Source: Ogataea parapolymorpha DL-1
Lineage: Eukaryota; Ascomycota; Pichiomycetes; Pichiales; Pichiaceae
Direction of reading: 5' to 3'
Assembly (NCBI RefSeq): GCF_000187245.1
Contig: NC_027865.1
Coordinates: 186,001-250,000, forward strand
DNA length: 64,000 nucleotides
In this document: one piece after another, positions 1 through 8,565 of the stretch
Layout of the letters: the number at the start of each line of letters is the position of its first letter
How positions within the stretch are numbered: the first letter of the stretch is position 1
Made by a program: the position numbers and the translations under genes
The notes under the pieces: model-generated
Database searches by the model: none
Seen by the model: only the letters and a program-made list of their open reading frames with translations
Told to the model about the DNA's origin: nothing

Positions 1-2160
1 CCGTTTGCATTCCAGGACCACCTTCAAAAAGTCGACCGGTAAATCGTTGAACACTTCCAAATACCCTGGCCACGCGTCTAGGTACTGCTGCTCATTTTCA
101 AACGTGGCGAGGTAAATGAGGATGTCGAAAATGTAGACGTGGTCCTCGATGATCTGAGAATTTTCGACGTAGTTGGAGAACTGTGTGTTGATGAGGTGTC
201 CATCGCGCTCCATGACCGACTCGAACTTCTTGGTGTCGATCTTGTTTTTGGCGTTAAGTGCCTGTAGATAGTGCAACAAGTAGGTGTCATAGACAAGCTC
301 AAATAGCGACTCAAATAATTCTGCATCCAAGTATTCCTTGAGCGGAACCATATAGGAGTGCACAATCTGCAGCGACGTGGTCACCATCTCATCGCTCTTG
401 TACCATCTTTTGGTGAACACCTCGCTCAGATACGGGTCATACTCGACCACAATGAACCCGTTGAGTTTCACTAAACATTCTGTTCCCAGATTCAGAACAT
501 GCTGCGTGCCCTGGGAAAGAATGCTCTGGAGTTGGGGATGGAACTTTGAGTGCACCATCTGCTCGACCTCCTTGAATTGACTTTCAAGCCCATTGACCAG
601 CCGCACGCAGTCGTTTGCAAGAATCGTGACGTACCGCGGAAGCCAGCCGACGTTCTCGTTGTCCGGGGCCTCGGCAGCGGCGTTCCACTGCTGCGCACCG
701 TTCTCGAGCGCCTCGATCCATCTGTCGTAGAACTGGCGAAGAAACTGTGCACAGAAAAATTGCAGATACTCTATCAGGATCGGGCTGTCCCCAGCGTCGA
801 GCAAAGTGTTCATATTGGAGCGCAGGATCTCGATCAGAATCTGCGCCATCTCGATTCCCAGCTTCTCAGAAGACGAGTCGGACGGTTCCTTCTCCATGGT
901 GCTGAAAAGCTTCAGCGCTGGACCAAATGCGTTCTCGGCCCACTCGCGAGTTTTCTTAATATTGAATTCCAGACACTCGTTGAGCAGCCGCTTGCGCTCG
1001 TCGGTGCTGAGCAACATGTACGGCTCGACCTGTTTCTTGGTGAACCCGAACTTTTCCCTGATGGCCTGCGCATTGTCGTAGTCAAAAGTGAGCACACGAA
1101 CGATATACGACGAAGGCAGAGTCGGGTCCGCCACAATGCGCTTCACAACGGCACGCAGACTGTTCTGGTACCATTCCAAAATCTTGTTGAAAAACTTCCA
1201 GCTCGCAGGGAACCCACGCTCCGACCCCACCTTGTACGCCACAAGAATCTCATAGTAGTTCTCCTCGATGATTGAGAGCACCTCGTTCGGGTCTGAGCCT
1301 TGCACAATGGCCTCGAAACTCGTCTCGATCGACTCGCGGAAAAACCCGTACACCAGTTTTTTGTAGTTGCGCGGAGCAGTGCGTTTGACGTAAGTGGCCA
1401 GCCTGCTGACAGCCATTTCGTCCTTGCTTTTAGACTGGCTGATGAGGTGGTTCATCAGAGCAAGTCTGAGATCCTCCCTGTCCTCGTACTCGAGGATTTT
1501 CACCAATTTCACTATGAGTCCAAAGTTGGAACATCCAATGATGCTGACAAAGTTGTCGACGATGAGTCGCAGCAGATGCTCAAAACGAGCAACAACATCA
1601 TCCAGACGCAAAAATGACTGTACCACGATCGAGCGCAAGCCCGCACGACTCGCTTCCGACAGGTGCATGAGCTCATCCTTAAAGTCGCGTAATCTGTTCA
1701 GTTCGTAGTGAATGAGCAGAAGATTCTCTGCCGGAGAGTCTTCCGGGAAATAGTCGTTTTCCGGAAGTTCTTTATCGAGCAGCTGGTCCACGTATGCAAG
1801 ACGGTCTTCCAATTGGACGAAATTGTTGTATGTGGCCACAACTTTCTCGAAATTCGAGTACACCACCGACGACTTGTCGAAGAGCTCGTATTTGTTGATA
1901 TTTGACACAGATTGCTGTCTGAGGCTCTCAACCTTGCTGAGATTGTCTTTCAGATTTTTTAGGTCTTTGCTGGAAGCCTGTAGGTTTTCCAGGACGGCAG
2001 TAATGATGGCGATTCTCTTGTCACACTCGATCTTCAGTTGCGACCCGACCGACGCTCTCTCTTTCTTCAAGTCATTACGCAGCAACTCAATGCGCTCAAG
2101 ATCATCCTCATCGCGTAGGAGATCGTTTACTTTAGAAAGTACCGAAACGTCGGGTGCCAT
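1..2160 (-). CDS. SEC6: Exocyst subunit Sec6, 3' end cut by window edge
   Basis: Reading the minus strand from the ATG at 2158-2160 gives 720 open codons that run off the left edge, so the C-terminus is missing. The N-terminus (MAPDVSVLSKVNDLLRDEDD) and the helical, acidic body resemble fungal Sec6; S. cerevisiae Sec6 is about 805 residues, so roughly 80-90 codons are absent. Sec6 is a core subunit of the octameric exocyst, which tethers secretory vesicles to the plasma membrane at sites of growth. The early part (about residues 15-110) looks coiled-coil, as expected for the packing helices of exocyst subunits. Only 56 bp separate its ATG from the ARG3 stop, so its promoter lies in or beside the ARG3 3' region. 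Identification is from remembered family similarity. Confidence 0.85.
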   Translation of the reverse strand, partial: MAPDVSVLSKVNDLLRDEDDLERIELLRNDLKKERASVGSQLKIECDKRIAIITAVLENLQASSKDLKNLKDNLSKVESLRQQSVSNINKYELFDKSSVVYSNFEKVVATYNNFVQLEDRLAYVDQLLDKELPENDYFPEDSPAENLLLIHYELNRLRDFKDELMHLSEASRAGLRSIVVQSFLRLDDVVARFEHLLRLIVDNFVSIIGCSNFGLIVKLVKILEYEDREDLRLALMNHLISQSKSKDEMAVSRLATYVKRTAPRNYKKLVYGFFRESIETSFEAIVQGSDPNEVLSIIEENYYEILVAYKVGSERGFPASWKFFNKILEWYQNSLRAVVKRIVADPTLPSSYIVRVLTFDYDNAQAIREKFGFTKKQVEPYMLLSTDERKRLLNECLEFNIKKTREWAENAFGPALKLFSTMEKEPSDSSSEKLGIEMAQILIEILRSNMNTLLDAGDSPILIEYLQFFCAQFLRQFYDRWIEALENGAQQWNAAAEAPDNENVGWLPRYVTILANDCVRLVNGLESQFKEVEQMVHSKFHPQLQSILSQGTQHVLNLGTECLVKLNGFIVVEYDPYLSEVFTKRWYKSDEMVTTSLQIVHSYMVPLKEYLDAELFESLFELVYDTYLLHYLQALNAKNKIDTKKFESVMERDGHLINTQFSNYVENSQIIEDHVYIFDILIYLATFENEQQYLDAWPGYLEVFNDLPVDFLKVVLECKR

Positions 2161-2216
2161 GTAAACAAAAAATTAAATTAATTATACAAGATTTATTTAT
2201 TTGATTTATTTTTTCC

Positions 2217-3212
2217 TTATGCCAGCTCCTTCTTGATAACAAATGCCTCGATCGCAGCCATCGCAGCATATAATCTGTTTTCACCCTCCTCGAAAACAAT
2301 CGAGTTGTTACTGTAAAAGACTTCGTCAGTGACCTCTTCCTGGTGACGAGGAAGACAGTGCATGAACTTCCAGTTAGGAGCAGCCAGCTTCGTCAGCTCC
2401 GAATTCACCTGGAAGCCGGAGAACTGCTGTAATTTTATCTGTTTTTGCGCCTCCTCGCCCATGGACACAAAGGTGTCTGTCACGATGATGTTGGCGTCGG
2501 TGCAGGCGCTCTTTGGATCATTTGTCACCTCGAAAGAGGCTCCGGTCTCCTGCGAGACCGTCTTGGCGACGTCCACGATGGTCGGGTTCATCTCAATCCC
2601 GCGAGGAACAGCAACAGAAACGTGGATTCCAGATCTCAGCGCAGCAATAGCCAGGTCGTTGATGACGTTGTTGGCGTCGCCGACCCACGCAAGCTTCAGA
2701 CCTTTCGTCTCGCCAAAGGCCTCCTTGATTGTCAAGATATCGCAAATGGCCTGCAGCGGATGGTAGGTGTCGCACAGCGAATTGATGATCGGCACGCTGG
2801 AATGCTCGCACAGTTGCTGGATCTCAGAGTGCGAATTCACTCTCGCAAAGATACAGGAGGTCATCGAGGACACAATACGGGTGGTGTCGTAGAAAGACTC
2901 GTTCACACCAAGCTGGATGTCGTCCTTGCCCAAAAACATTGGATGTCCGCCGAAATACACTGCAGCACCTTCGGTCGAGATTCTGGTTCTGGTGGATCTC
3001 TTGGAGAACAGCATTGCGACCAGCTTGCCTTTCAGGGCATCGCTAATCTCAGAGCTCACTGGCTGGCCAGATTTGAATATTTTCTTGTGGTGTGCGGCAC
3101 GGTTCACCAGAGAGGTGAACTCGGGAGTGGTAAGGTCGGAGATCGACACCAAATGCTTGATACCTTTAGACATTCCCGAAAAAGATCTCTTAAATGGTAT
3201 AGTCATAGACAT
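2217..3212 (-). CDS. ARG3: Ornithine carbamoyltransferase
   Basis: 331 residues. The carbamoyl-phosphate motif STRTR (in KRSTRTRISTEG), the HPLQ motif and the ornithine-binding HCLPRH loop near the C-terminus are all present, as is a VTDTFVSMGEE block. The enzyme makes citrulline from ornithine and carbamoyl phosphate in arginine biosynthesis. The first 13 residues (MSMTIPFKRSFSG) are basic and hydroxylated and could be a weak mitochondrial presequence; a second Met at residue 14 (codon 3171-3173) would give a form starting MSKGIKHLV, close to the cytosolic S. cerevisiae enzyme. A perfect Gcn4-type site and a TATA box lie just upstream. The function is secure; the compartment and the true start are not. 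Confidence 0.95.
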   Translation of the reverse strand: MSMTIPFKRSFSGMSKGIKHLVSISDLTTPEFTSLVNRAAHHKKIFKSGQPVSSEISDALKGKLVAMLFSKRSTRTRISTEGAAVYFGGHPMFLGKDDIQLGVNESFYDTTRIVSSMTSCIFARVNSHSEIQQLCEHSSVPIINSLCDTYHPLQAICDILTIKEAFGETKGLKLAWVGDANNVINDLAIAALRSGIHVSVAVPRGIEMNPTIVDVAKTVSQETGASFEVTNDPKSACTDANIIVTDTFVSMGEEAQKQIKLQQFSGFQVNSELTKLAAPNWKFMHCLPRHQEEVTDEVFYSNNSIVFEEGENRLYAAMAAIEAFVIKKELA

Positions 3213-3238
3213 TCTGGACTGCAGACGATTGTGGAGTA

Positions 3239-3254
3239 TTTATAGCTTGAGTCA
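3239..3254 (-). promoter_or_regulatory. Gcn4-type site plus TATA box of ARG3
   Basis: TGAGTCA at 3248-3254 is a perfect match to the palindromic Gcn4 consensus TGA(C/G)TCA. Four bases closer to the gene, on the minus strand, lies TATAAA (3239-3244). The first ARG3 ATG is 27 bp from the TATA box and 36 bp from the Gcn4 site. General amino-acid control of ARG3 is known in yeasts, so the site makes sense here. Its use is inferred. Confidence 0.75.
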
Positions 3255-3363
3255 CGACGCAAATTTTTCAGATTTTTCTTGGATCACCGAACAACTTTAA
3301 GCGCACTTGGGACGAATTGCCAGATTCGGAAACCGGGTCGATCGACCCTTTATTGTCATGGCA

Positions 3364-4137
3364 CTAGCATAAACCCTTCAATTGTTCTTCGATCGCGCGC
3401 CGTTGCACACCCAAGTCAGCGATCCTTTGTTGGAGAACGGCTTGTTTCTCCGCGGCATTGTTCTCTGCCGCCTGCAAGTTGCTGATATGCTCTTTTAGTC
3501 TGCTCACCTCGGCCTCGTAATCTAACTCTTGCTCATCCTCTGAAAGCTGTGCATGATAGAGTGCTTCTTCGATTTCCTCCTGCCTCAAAAGCTTTTGCAC
3601 ACGCTGCTCGCCAGTCCCCACTGCAAACCGGCCGTCGCCGAGTCGATCATCCAAATCGATGTCGAAATCGATGTCGTCGTCCATGCCGCGTCTCGTTTTG
3701 AAGTCATGTTCTGAGTCATAATCCTCGTCCAGCTCCTGCTGTTTCGCGCTCTCCAATTGACCAAGCTGAGCTCTGTATCGGCGCTCCTTGAGTTCTTTTA
3801 TCTGCAATTCGTCAGGAATCTGCGTGGGGGCCTCCACCACCGCGGTCTCGGCTACTTCCTTCGTGTAATCGTTATACCGACTCAGCATTTCCAGTGCACT
3901 TTTGCGCTCTGTGCTCGGAGCATGGGCCTCATTGGTCACTCCCATTTTTATCCTGCTTTTGCGTGTCACCTTGATGTCCAGATCAGGGTCTTCCTCTGGC
4001 TGCGGCGACGACCCGCGCTCGAGCATGGTCTTCTGCCGTCCTTCACCAACTTTACGCTTCCTGCTTTTGAAAATCGGTCGTGCTGGCTTTGATGGTGTTT
4101 CGTTCTCGTGATCGCTAAGAAATGATATTCGTCTCAT
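3364..4137 (-). CDS. NTR2: Ntr2-like spliceosome-disassembly factor
   Basis: 257 residues, highly charged. A basic N-terminal segment (KPARPIFKSRKRKVG) is followed by an IPDELQIKELKERRYRAQ block near residues 107-125, which resembles the IPD...LK.KR signature of the NTR2/GCFC family. An acidic stretch (DDDIDFDIDLDDR) and a C-terminal coiled coil with EAEVSRLKEHISNLQ follow. In S. cerevisiae, Ntr2 pairs with Ntr1 and the helicase Prp43 to take apart the intron-lariat spliceosome in the nucleus. Length is shorter than the roughly 320 residues of S. cerevisiae. The family assignment rests on one short motif and overall composition, so another coiled-coil nuclear protein is possible. Confidence 0.55.
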   Translation of the reverse strand: MRRISFLSDHENETPSKPARPIFKSRKRKVGEGRQKTMLERGSSPQPEEDPDLDIKVTRKSRIKMGVTNEAHAPSTERKSALEMLSRYNDYTKEVAETAVVEAPTQIPDELQIKELKERRYRAQLGQLESAKQQELDEDYDSEHDFKTRRGMDDDIDFDIDLDDRLGDGRFAVGTGEQRVQKLLRQEEIEEALYHAQLSEDEQELDYEAEVSRLKEHISNLQAAENNAAEKQAVLQQRIADLGVQRRAIEEQLKGLC

Positions 4138-4196
4138 CGTGCATACATATAATAAAAAAAATTCAAAAAAAATTGAGCATTCTTGACGATCAGAAA
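4138..4196. promoter_or_regulatory. 59-bp divergent promoter, NTR2-like / RPC34
   Basis: Only 59 bp lie between the two divergent start codons (4137 and 4197). It is A-rich, with A-runs at about 4153-4160 and 4164-4172. No sequence-specific site stands out. One of the 5' leaders must be very short, or the transcripts overlap. Confidence 0.6.
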
Positions 4197-5177
4197 ATGA
4201 GCGTCAAAACAGAAGAGTCCACGATTTCAGACGCAAACGGAAGCTTTGCCGAGACATGCACAAAACTCCATCGTGATATGCTCGCAAGGGGGCAGTCCTC
4301 TTACACCCAGGAGGAACTGCTCGAGATCAGCAAGATGGACTCGAATCAGGAACTGATGAAATGCGTTCAGGAACTGCTTAATAGAGGAATAGTGCGATTA
4401 CTAGAGAGCAAAGACCGTAAAGTGCTGTTCCAGCCAATAACAGAGGCCGAAGCTGTGAAAATTAACAATATGTCCAGCGACGAAGCAATGGTGTACTCTT
4501 ATATCGAGGCTGCTGGACGGGAAGGCATATGGACGAAAACAATCAAAGCGAAAACGAACCTCCATCAGCATGTGGTTCAGAGATGTCTCAAATCCCTGGA
4601 AAGCCAGTCGTACATTAAATCTGTGAAATCGGTCAAATACCCGCAACGAAAGATATATATGCTATACCATTTGACTCCCTCCATTGAGGTCACAGGAGGC
4701 CCCTGGTTTACAGATAGCGAGCTCGATTCAGATTTTATCGACTCACTGCTTATTGTCATTTGGCGATTCGTGGCCTCAAAATCGTATCCTAAATGTTTCA
4801 AGAAAGGGGGGATGGATGTCGAACAGTACTCATATCCCGTTTCGAACAACCATAATCTGCCCTCTCTTGAAGAGATAAGCCGTTTTATTGGATCTAGTGG
4901 AGTCACATCGGTGGAATTAAGTCTTTCGGATATAAGGTCGTTGTGCTCTGTGCTCGAATACGAGGAAAAATTGGTCCAAGTGGACAATCTGTACAAAGCA
5001 ACATGGCAAAGCGTTTTGGAAGCTGGAGGCGGGCGTTACAGAGGTGTCGACGTGTTTGCTCCTCAGCACAACCAGATTTTCTCCATCAGTGACACTTATA
5101 GAGTCATGAATCCTCTGGGCGATGTGGAGGAAAACAAGGACGACACTCTGTACTTAGATTCATGGATGAGCACATAA
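4197..5177 (+). CDS. RPC34: RNA polymerase III subunit Rpc34 (C34)
   Basis: 326 residues from the ATG at 4197. An upstream in-frame ATG at 4122 would add 25 residues but overlaps the neighbouring coding region, and the product from 4197 matches the roughly 317-residue family length. C34 is the Pol III-specific winged-helix subunit that contacts TFIIIB (Brf1) and helps open the promoter. Two tandem winged-helix regions are expected at about residues 10-160 (DEAMVYSYIEAAGREGIWTK starts the second). The segment KSVKSVKYPQRKIYMLYHLTPS followed by GGPWFTDSELD is characteristic of the family. It stands convergent to the arrestin gene with 13 bp between stop codons. RPO31, the largest subunit of the same enzyme, is also in this window. 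Confidence 0.93.
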   Translation: MSVKTEESTISDANGSFAETCTKLHRDMLARGQSSYTQEELLEISKMDSNQELMKCVQELLNRGIVRLLESKDRKVLFQPITEAEAVKINNMSSDEAMVYSYIEAAGREGIWTKTIKAKTNLHQHVVQRCLKSLESQSYIKSVKSVKYPQRKIYMLYHLTPSIEVTGGPWFTDSELDSDFIDSLLIVIWRFVASKSYPKCFKKGGMDVEQYSYPVSNNHNLPSLEEISRFIGSSGVTSVELSLSDIRSLCSVLEYEEKLVQVDNLYKATWQSVLEAGGGRYRGVDVFAPQHNQIFSISDTYRVMNPLGDVEENKDDTLYLDSWMST

Positions 5178-5190
5178 AACAGTAATATCA

Positions 5191-6282
5191 TTAGCATCCC
5201 ATGGAATAATCTGGTGGGAACTTGAGGGTATAGTTGTAACTTGGCGGAGGCTCGATCCCTAAATGACTTTCGTACCGTAAGACTTGCAATTTCGTTGACA
5301 TAGTAAGCTGTATCCTTTTGTTTCGCAGTGTGCCAGCTTCGTCAATCATCGAAGCATTCGACATTGCCCAATCGTCGTCGATGTTCTGACTAGACTTGGT
5401 GGACTCGGAGCAGATGGGAGATAGTGGAGAGTTTTGTAAACAGCTGAGCTCTTCCACTAGTAGACTTATTTCCACATTGTGCGATATTTCGAGCACCCCG
5501 TTAGTGTTGGAGAGTGTTGTCGAGGGATACAAAAGGATGTTGTTTTTCTTGAATTTAATGTAGCCAGTTTCGATCGGAAGTTCCAATTCGAGATCGTTGC
5601 CTGGTGGTTCACGGTTGTACAAGGGGACCTTATCCTTGTGCACTTTTAGCCCCCTTCGTGTGTGCTGAACAAGAGTTATCTTGACTCGATGGATCTTGTA
5701 GCGGTCGTTATGCAAGGGGATGAGCTTCAAATTGATGCGAATGAAGTCTCCCAAATAAATCGTTTTGTTATTCACAGACATTCTGTAGATCAGCAGGTTT
5801 CTCCAGTTACCAAGAGCAATTGAGTCTTCAACTTCCGGATAAACGTGACATTTCACTACGGTAAGCAACGTCTTGCATTTCTGCACCTTGAAGGTGGATT
5901 CAGGGTTGGTTATCTCTGTTTGCAAAAAATAGCTAACATTTGCAATGTGGTGCGAGAAAGATTGGGGCACATTACCATCCAGCAAAAACTCAAAGGGGAA
6001 ATAGTATGTGCCTTGTTCCATCCAATTGCAGCGCCACTGTCGTTTGGGGTTGATCTGGATCTCTGTTGATTTGTCGAGCTGTGTTTTCCCAATCAGCTGG
6101 ACTGTGAGCGAGGGGATATTGATTTGCTTTTTCTTGATCCTCAAAACAAGACATCCTCGGATAGGCACCATTGTGTCAGGCTTGAGAAACACCTTGCGGT
6201 CCAAAAGCTGGACCGCCAGCTCGTAGCTGCGATTGCTGATGAATTGCGTCTTTTGGAGCAGCTGGCTGATCAACTGGGACAT
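5191..6282 (-). CDS. Alpha-arrestin-like ubiquitin-ligase adaptor
   Basis: 363 residues with an arrestin-N-type beta sandwich (about 15-145) and an arrestin-C domain (about 155-280). The latter shows the H-x-hydrophobic pattern ISHNVEISLLVEE typical of the last strands. The short C-terminal tail carries two PPxY motifs, PPSY (346-349) and PPDY (356-359), the docking signals for WW domains of Rsp5/Nedd4 ligases. Fungal alpha-arrestins bring Rsp5 to plasma-membrane transporters for ubiquitination and endocytosis. This one is small for the family and lacks long disordered tails. I cannot assign it to a specific S. cerevisiae ART, so no symbol is given. The ATG at 6282 is the first in the frame. 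Confidence 0.8.
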   Translation of the reverse strand: MSQLISQLLQKTQFISNRSYELAVQLLDRKVFLKPDTMVPIRGCLVLRIKKKQINIPSLTVQLIGKTQLDKSTEIQINPKRQWRCNWMEQGTYYFPFEFLLDGNVPQSFSHHIANVSYFLQTEITNPESTFKVQKCKTLLTVVKCHVYPEVEDSIALGNWRNLLIYRMSVNNKTIYLGDFIRINLKLIPLHNDRYKIHRVKITLVQHTRRGLKVHKDKVPLYNREPPGNDLELELPIETGYIKFKKNNILLYPSTTLSNTNGVLEISHNVEISLLVEELSCLQNSPLSPICSESTKSSQNIDDDWAMSNASMIDEAGTLRNKRIQLTMSTKLQVLRYESHLGIEPPPSYNYTLKFPPDYSMGC

Positions 6283-6676
6283 AGTTGAAAAAAGGAGAAA
6301 AGGGCATATAAAGGAGACAGTGAAAAATATATTAATAATACTCTTAAGCTATCTGTACGGGGTATTTAACCGATGGTAGCAAGTGTCAAAGCTTACCACC
6401 TGTTGTTCGGTCTTCGGTCTATAGGCTTGAAATGGAAGACGGAGACAACGGAGATATTTTAGACTAACGAATTCCGTGATTCACGGCCTTTAATACAGCA
6501 AGGCATAGCAATAACCTATTCCTCAGGGTCCTGTAGCGCCAAATGCACAAAAAAATCTTTAGAGGGCATGATCCTTTTACTGGAGGAAGCACAAAGCGAG
6601 CAGCTTAAAAAATTCGACGCGACGGTTTTTTTTTTTGCCACACATTACCTTTCCTCCATTTTGGTGTCCCTACTAG
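6283..6676. other. Intergenic region, arrestin / GGA divergent
   Basis: 394 bp between divergent starts. A T10 tract lies at about 6627-6636 and an AT-rich segment at about 6325-6345. I see no tRNA boxes and no convincing small ORF. It presumably holds both promoters. Confidence 0.6.
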
Positions 6677-8476
6677 ATGTCATCGTTGTCATCTCTGCAA
6701 GGAGCTAGCGGCAAGCTGCTCAGGAGAATTCGTAGGTATGAAAAACTCAATGCCCGCTAACATTGCAGATCGCGCGTGTCGCCCGTCGCTGGACGAGCCG
6801 AATGCTGCGCTGAACCTTGAGATTTGCGACCTGATAAACGAGAAACAGGGAAATCTGTAAGTATAAAGACAAGCTTGACTAACACCGCAGTCCACGCGAA
6901 GCAACAGTGGCAATTGTGAAACTGATCAACAGCAGAGATCCGCAAGTTTCCGAATTGGCTCTTTCGGTAAGTTAATTTAGATGCATCCAATAGTGCTAAC
7001 GTGATATAGCTGCTTGATTATTTGGTCAAGAATTGTGGGTATCCGGTTCATCTGCAAATCTCAAGAAAGGAGTTTTTGAATGAGCTGGTGAAGAGGTTTC
7101 CCGAAAGGCCTCCGCCTGTCTACACCCGGACCCAGAGGCTTATCCTGGGCACTATTGCCGAATGGGTCCAGACGATCTGTAAGACCTCCCGCTACAAAGA
7201 GGACCTAGGATACATAAGAGACATGCACAGGCTTCTCAGAAGCAAGGGATACGAGTTTCCGGCTGTCAAAAAGGAGGACGCAGCGGTCCTCAACCCAAGT
7301 GATAATCTCAAGTCGATAGAGGAGATCCAGAGGGAGGAGAGAATTGCACAGAGTGCCAAGTTGCAGGAGCTCATCAGACGAGGCAGACCACAAGATCTGA
7401 AGGAGGCAAACGAGCTCATGAAGATCATGTCTGGTTTCAAGCACGATGAGACGTTGGACGAGACCAGACAGCGAGTCAACGAGGACGTGGAGAAGGTCAG
7501 CAGAAAGGCCGAAATCTTGGATGAAATGCTGAACAATGCCACAAACGCAGGAACTTTCGACCCATCCGATGAAACCATCTCTGAGCTAATCAGTGCCCTG
7601 AAAGTGGCCCAGCCAAAGCTGCAAGTTTTGGTCCAGGAAGAGTCGGACGATCAGGAGCAGGTCGGGCGCTTGCTTTCTCTGAACGACAAAATCAACTCAA
7701 TTCTTCAAAAAGCCGATCTTTTGAAAGAAGGAGACGTGGCCAACGCTTCAAAAGTCAAGGTTTCGGGGGCAGGGTTCAACCTTATTGATTTTGACGACGA
7801 CGAGCCTTCGCCTGCTCCTTCCAGCAACTCTGCCCCAGCTCCAACTTCAAACGACGCCATTGCAGACCTTCTCGGGGATCTTGGTGGACTGTCGTTCGAG
7901 CCTAAAAAGGGAACAAGCACGGGCAACGAGAGCGTTGGGAGCTTGGGTGGATTTGGTGCCATTAATTTGCTCGACACCAACACCAGAGAACAATCTCCCT
8001 CCGTGGACATTTTGTCTGGATTTTCTTCTCCCGTGCAGAACACGGGACTATCTCTGCAACCTGCACAACCCGCTGTTCAGCCAGCTGCGTTGGACCCATT
8101 CCAGTTTGATTTCGCCTCAGTGACCAGCCAAACCAGCACTGCAACTACAATGGTAACGGACGGTAGCCTAAAGATCGATTATGTCATTGATCAAAAACAG
8201 CCTCTGTCGTTGACTTTCAAGTTTGGCAACACATCCCCCCTATCCACGCTCTCGAAAATACAATTCTCCATTGCAGTGACGAAAAGCTTTGAGTTGACTA
8301 TGCTGCCTCCCTCCGGTTCGGCCGTTGGCCCCGGATCCGGCCCGGTGACCCAAAAGGTCACCATCAAGCACAAAAACGGTGAGCCTTTCAACTCCACTAA
8401 AATCAAATTCAAGTGCGATTATGAGGAGAACGGCACCGCCAAGGAAACAAGCGGCGTCGCAACAATTTCGTTTTAA
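6677..8476 (+). CDS. GGA2: GGA-type clathrin adaptor, four exons with three ultrashort introns
   Basis: Exons 6677-6731, 6769-6856, 6891-6966 and 7010-8476 join in frame to about 561 residues (GGA proteins of S. cerevisiae are 557 and 585). The spliced N-terminus reads ...LLRRIHRACRPSLDEPNAALN and then PREATVAIVKLIN, matching the VHS domain; LLDYLVKNCGYPVHLQISRKEF follows in exon 4. A GAT domain (about 180-340), a hinge with an acidic LIDFDDDEPSPAPSS clathrin-box-like segment, and a C-terminal gamma-adaptin ear follow. GGAs sort cargo from the trans-Golgi to endosomes with Arf and clathrin. The introns are 37, 34 and 43 nt; without splicing the first frame stops inside intron 1. The GGA1/GGA2 symbol choice is arbitrary because I see one copy only. 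Confidence 0.92.
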
Positions 8477-8565
8477 ACCAGAATTTCTTCACAGACTGTA
8501 AGAATAGAATTAGACGTCAAACATTGTAGTTGCATTATGCTATACTCACTAATATACAAAGCGCT

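Noticed and set aside
550..1275. 241-codon plus-strand frame opposite SEC6
   Set aside because: It is a shadow of the conserved SEC6 frame and has no recognisable domain.
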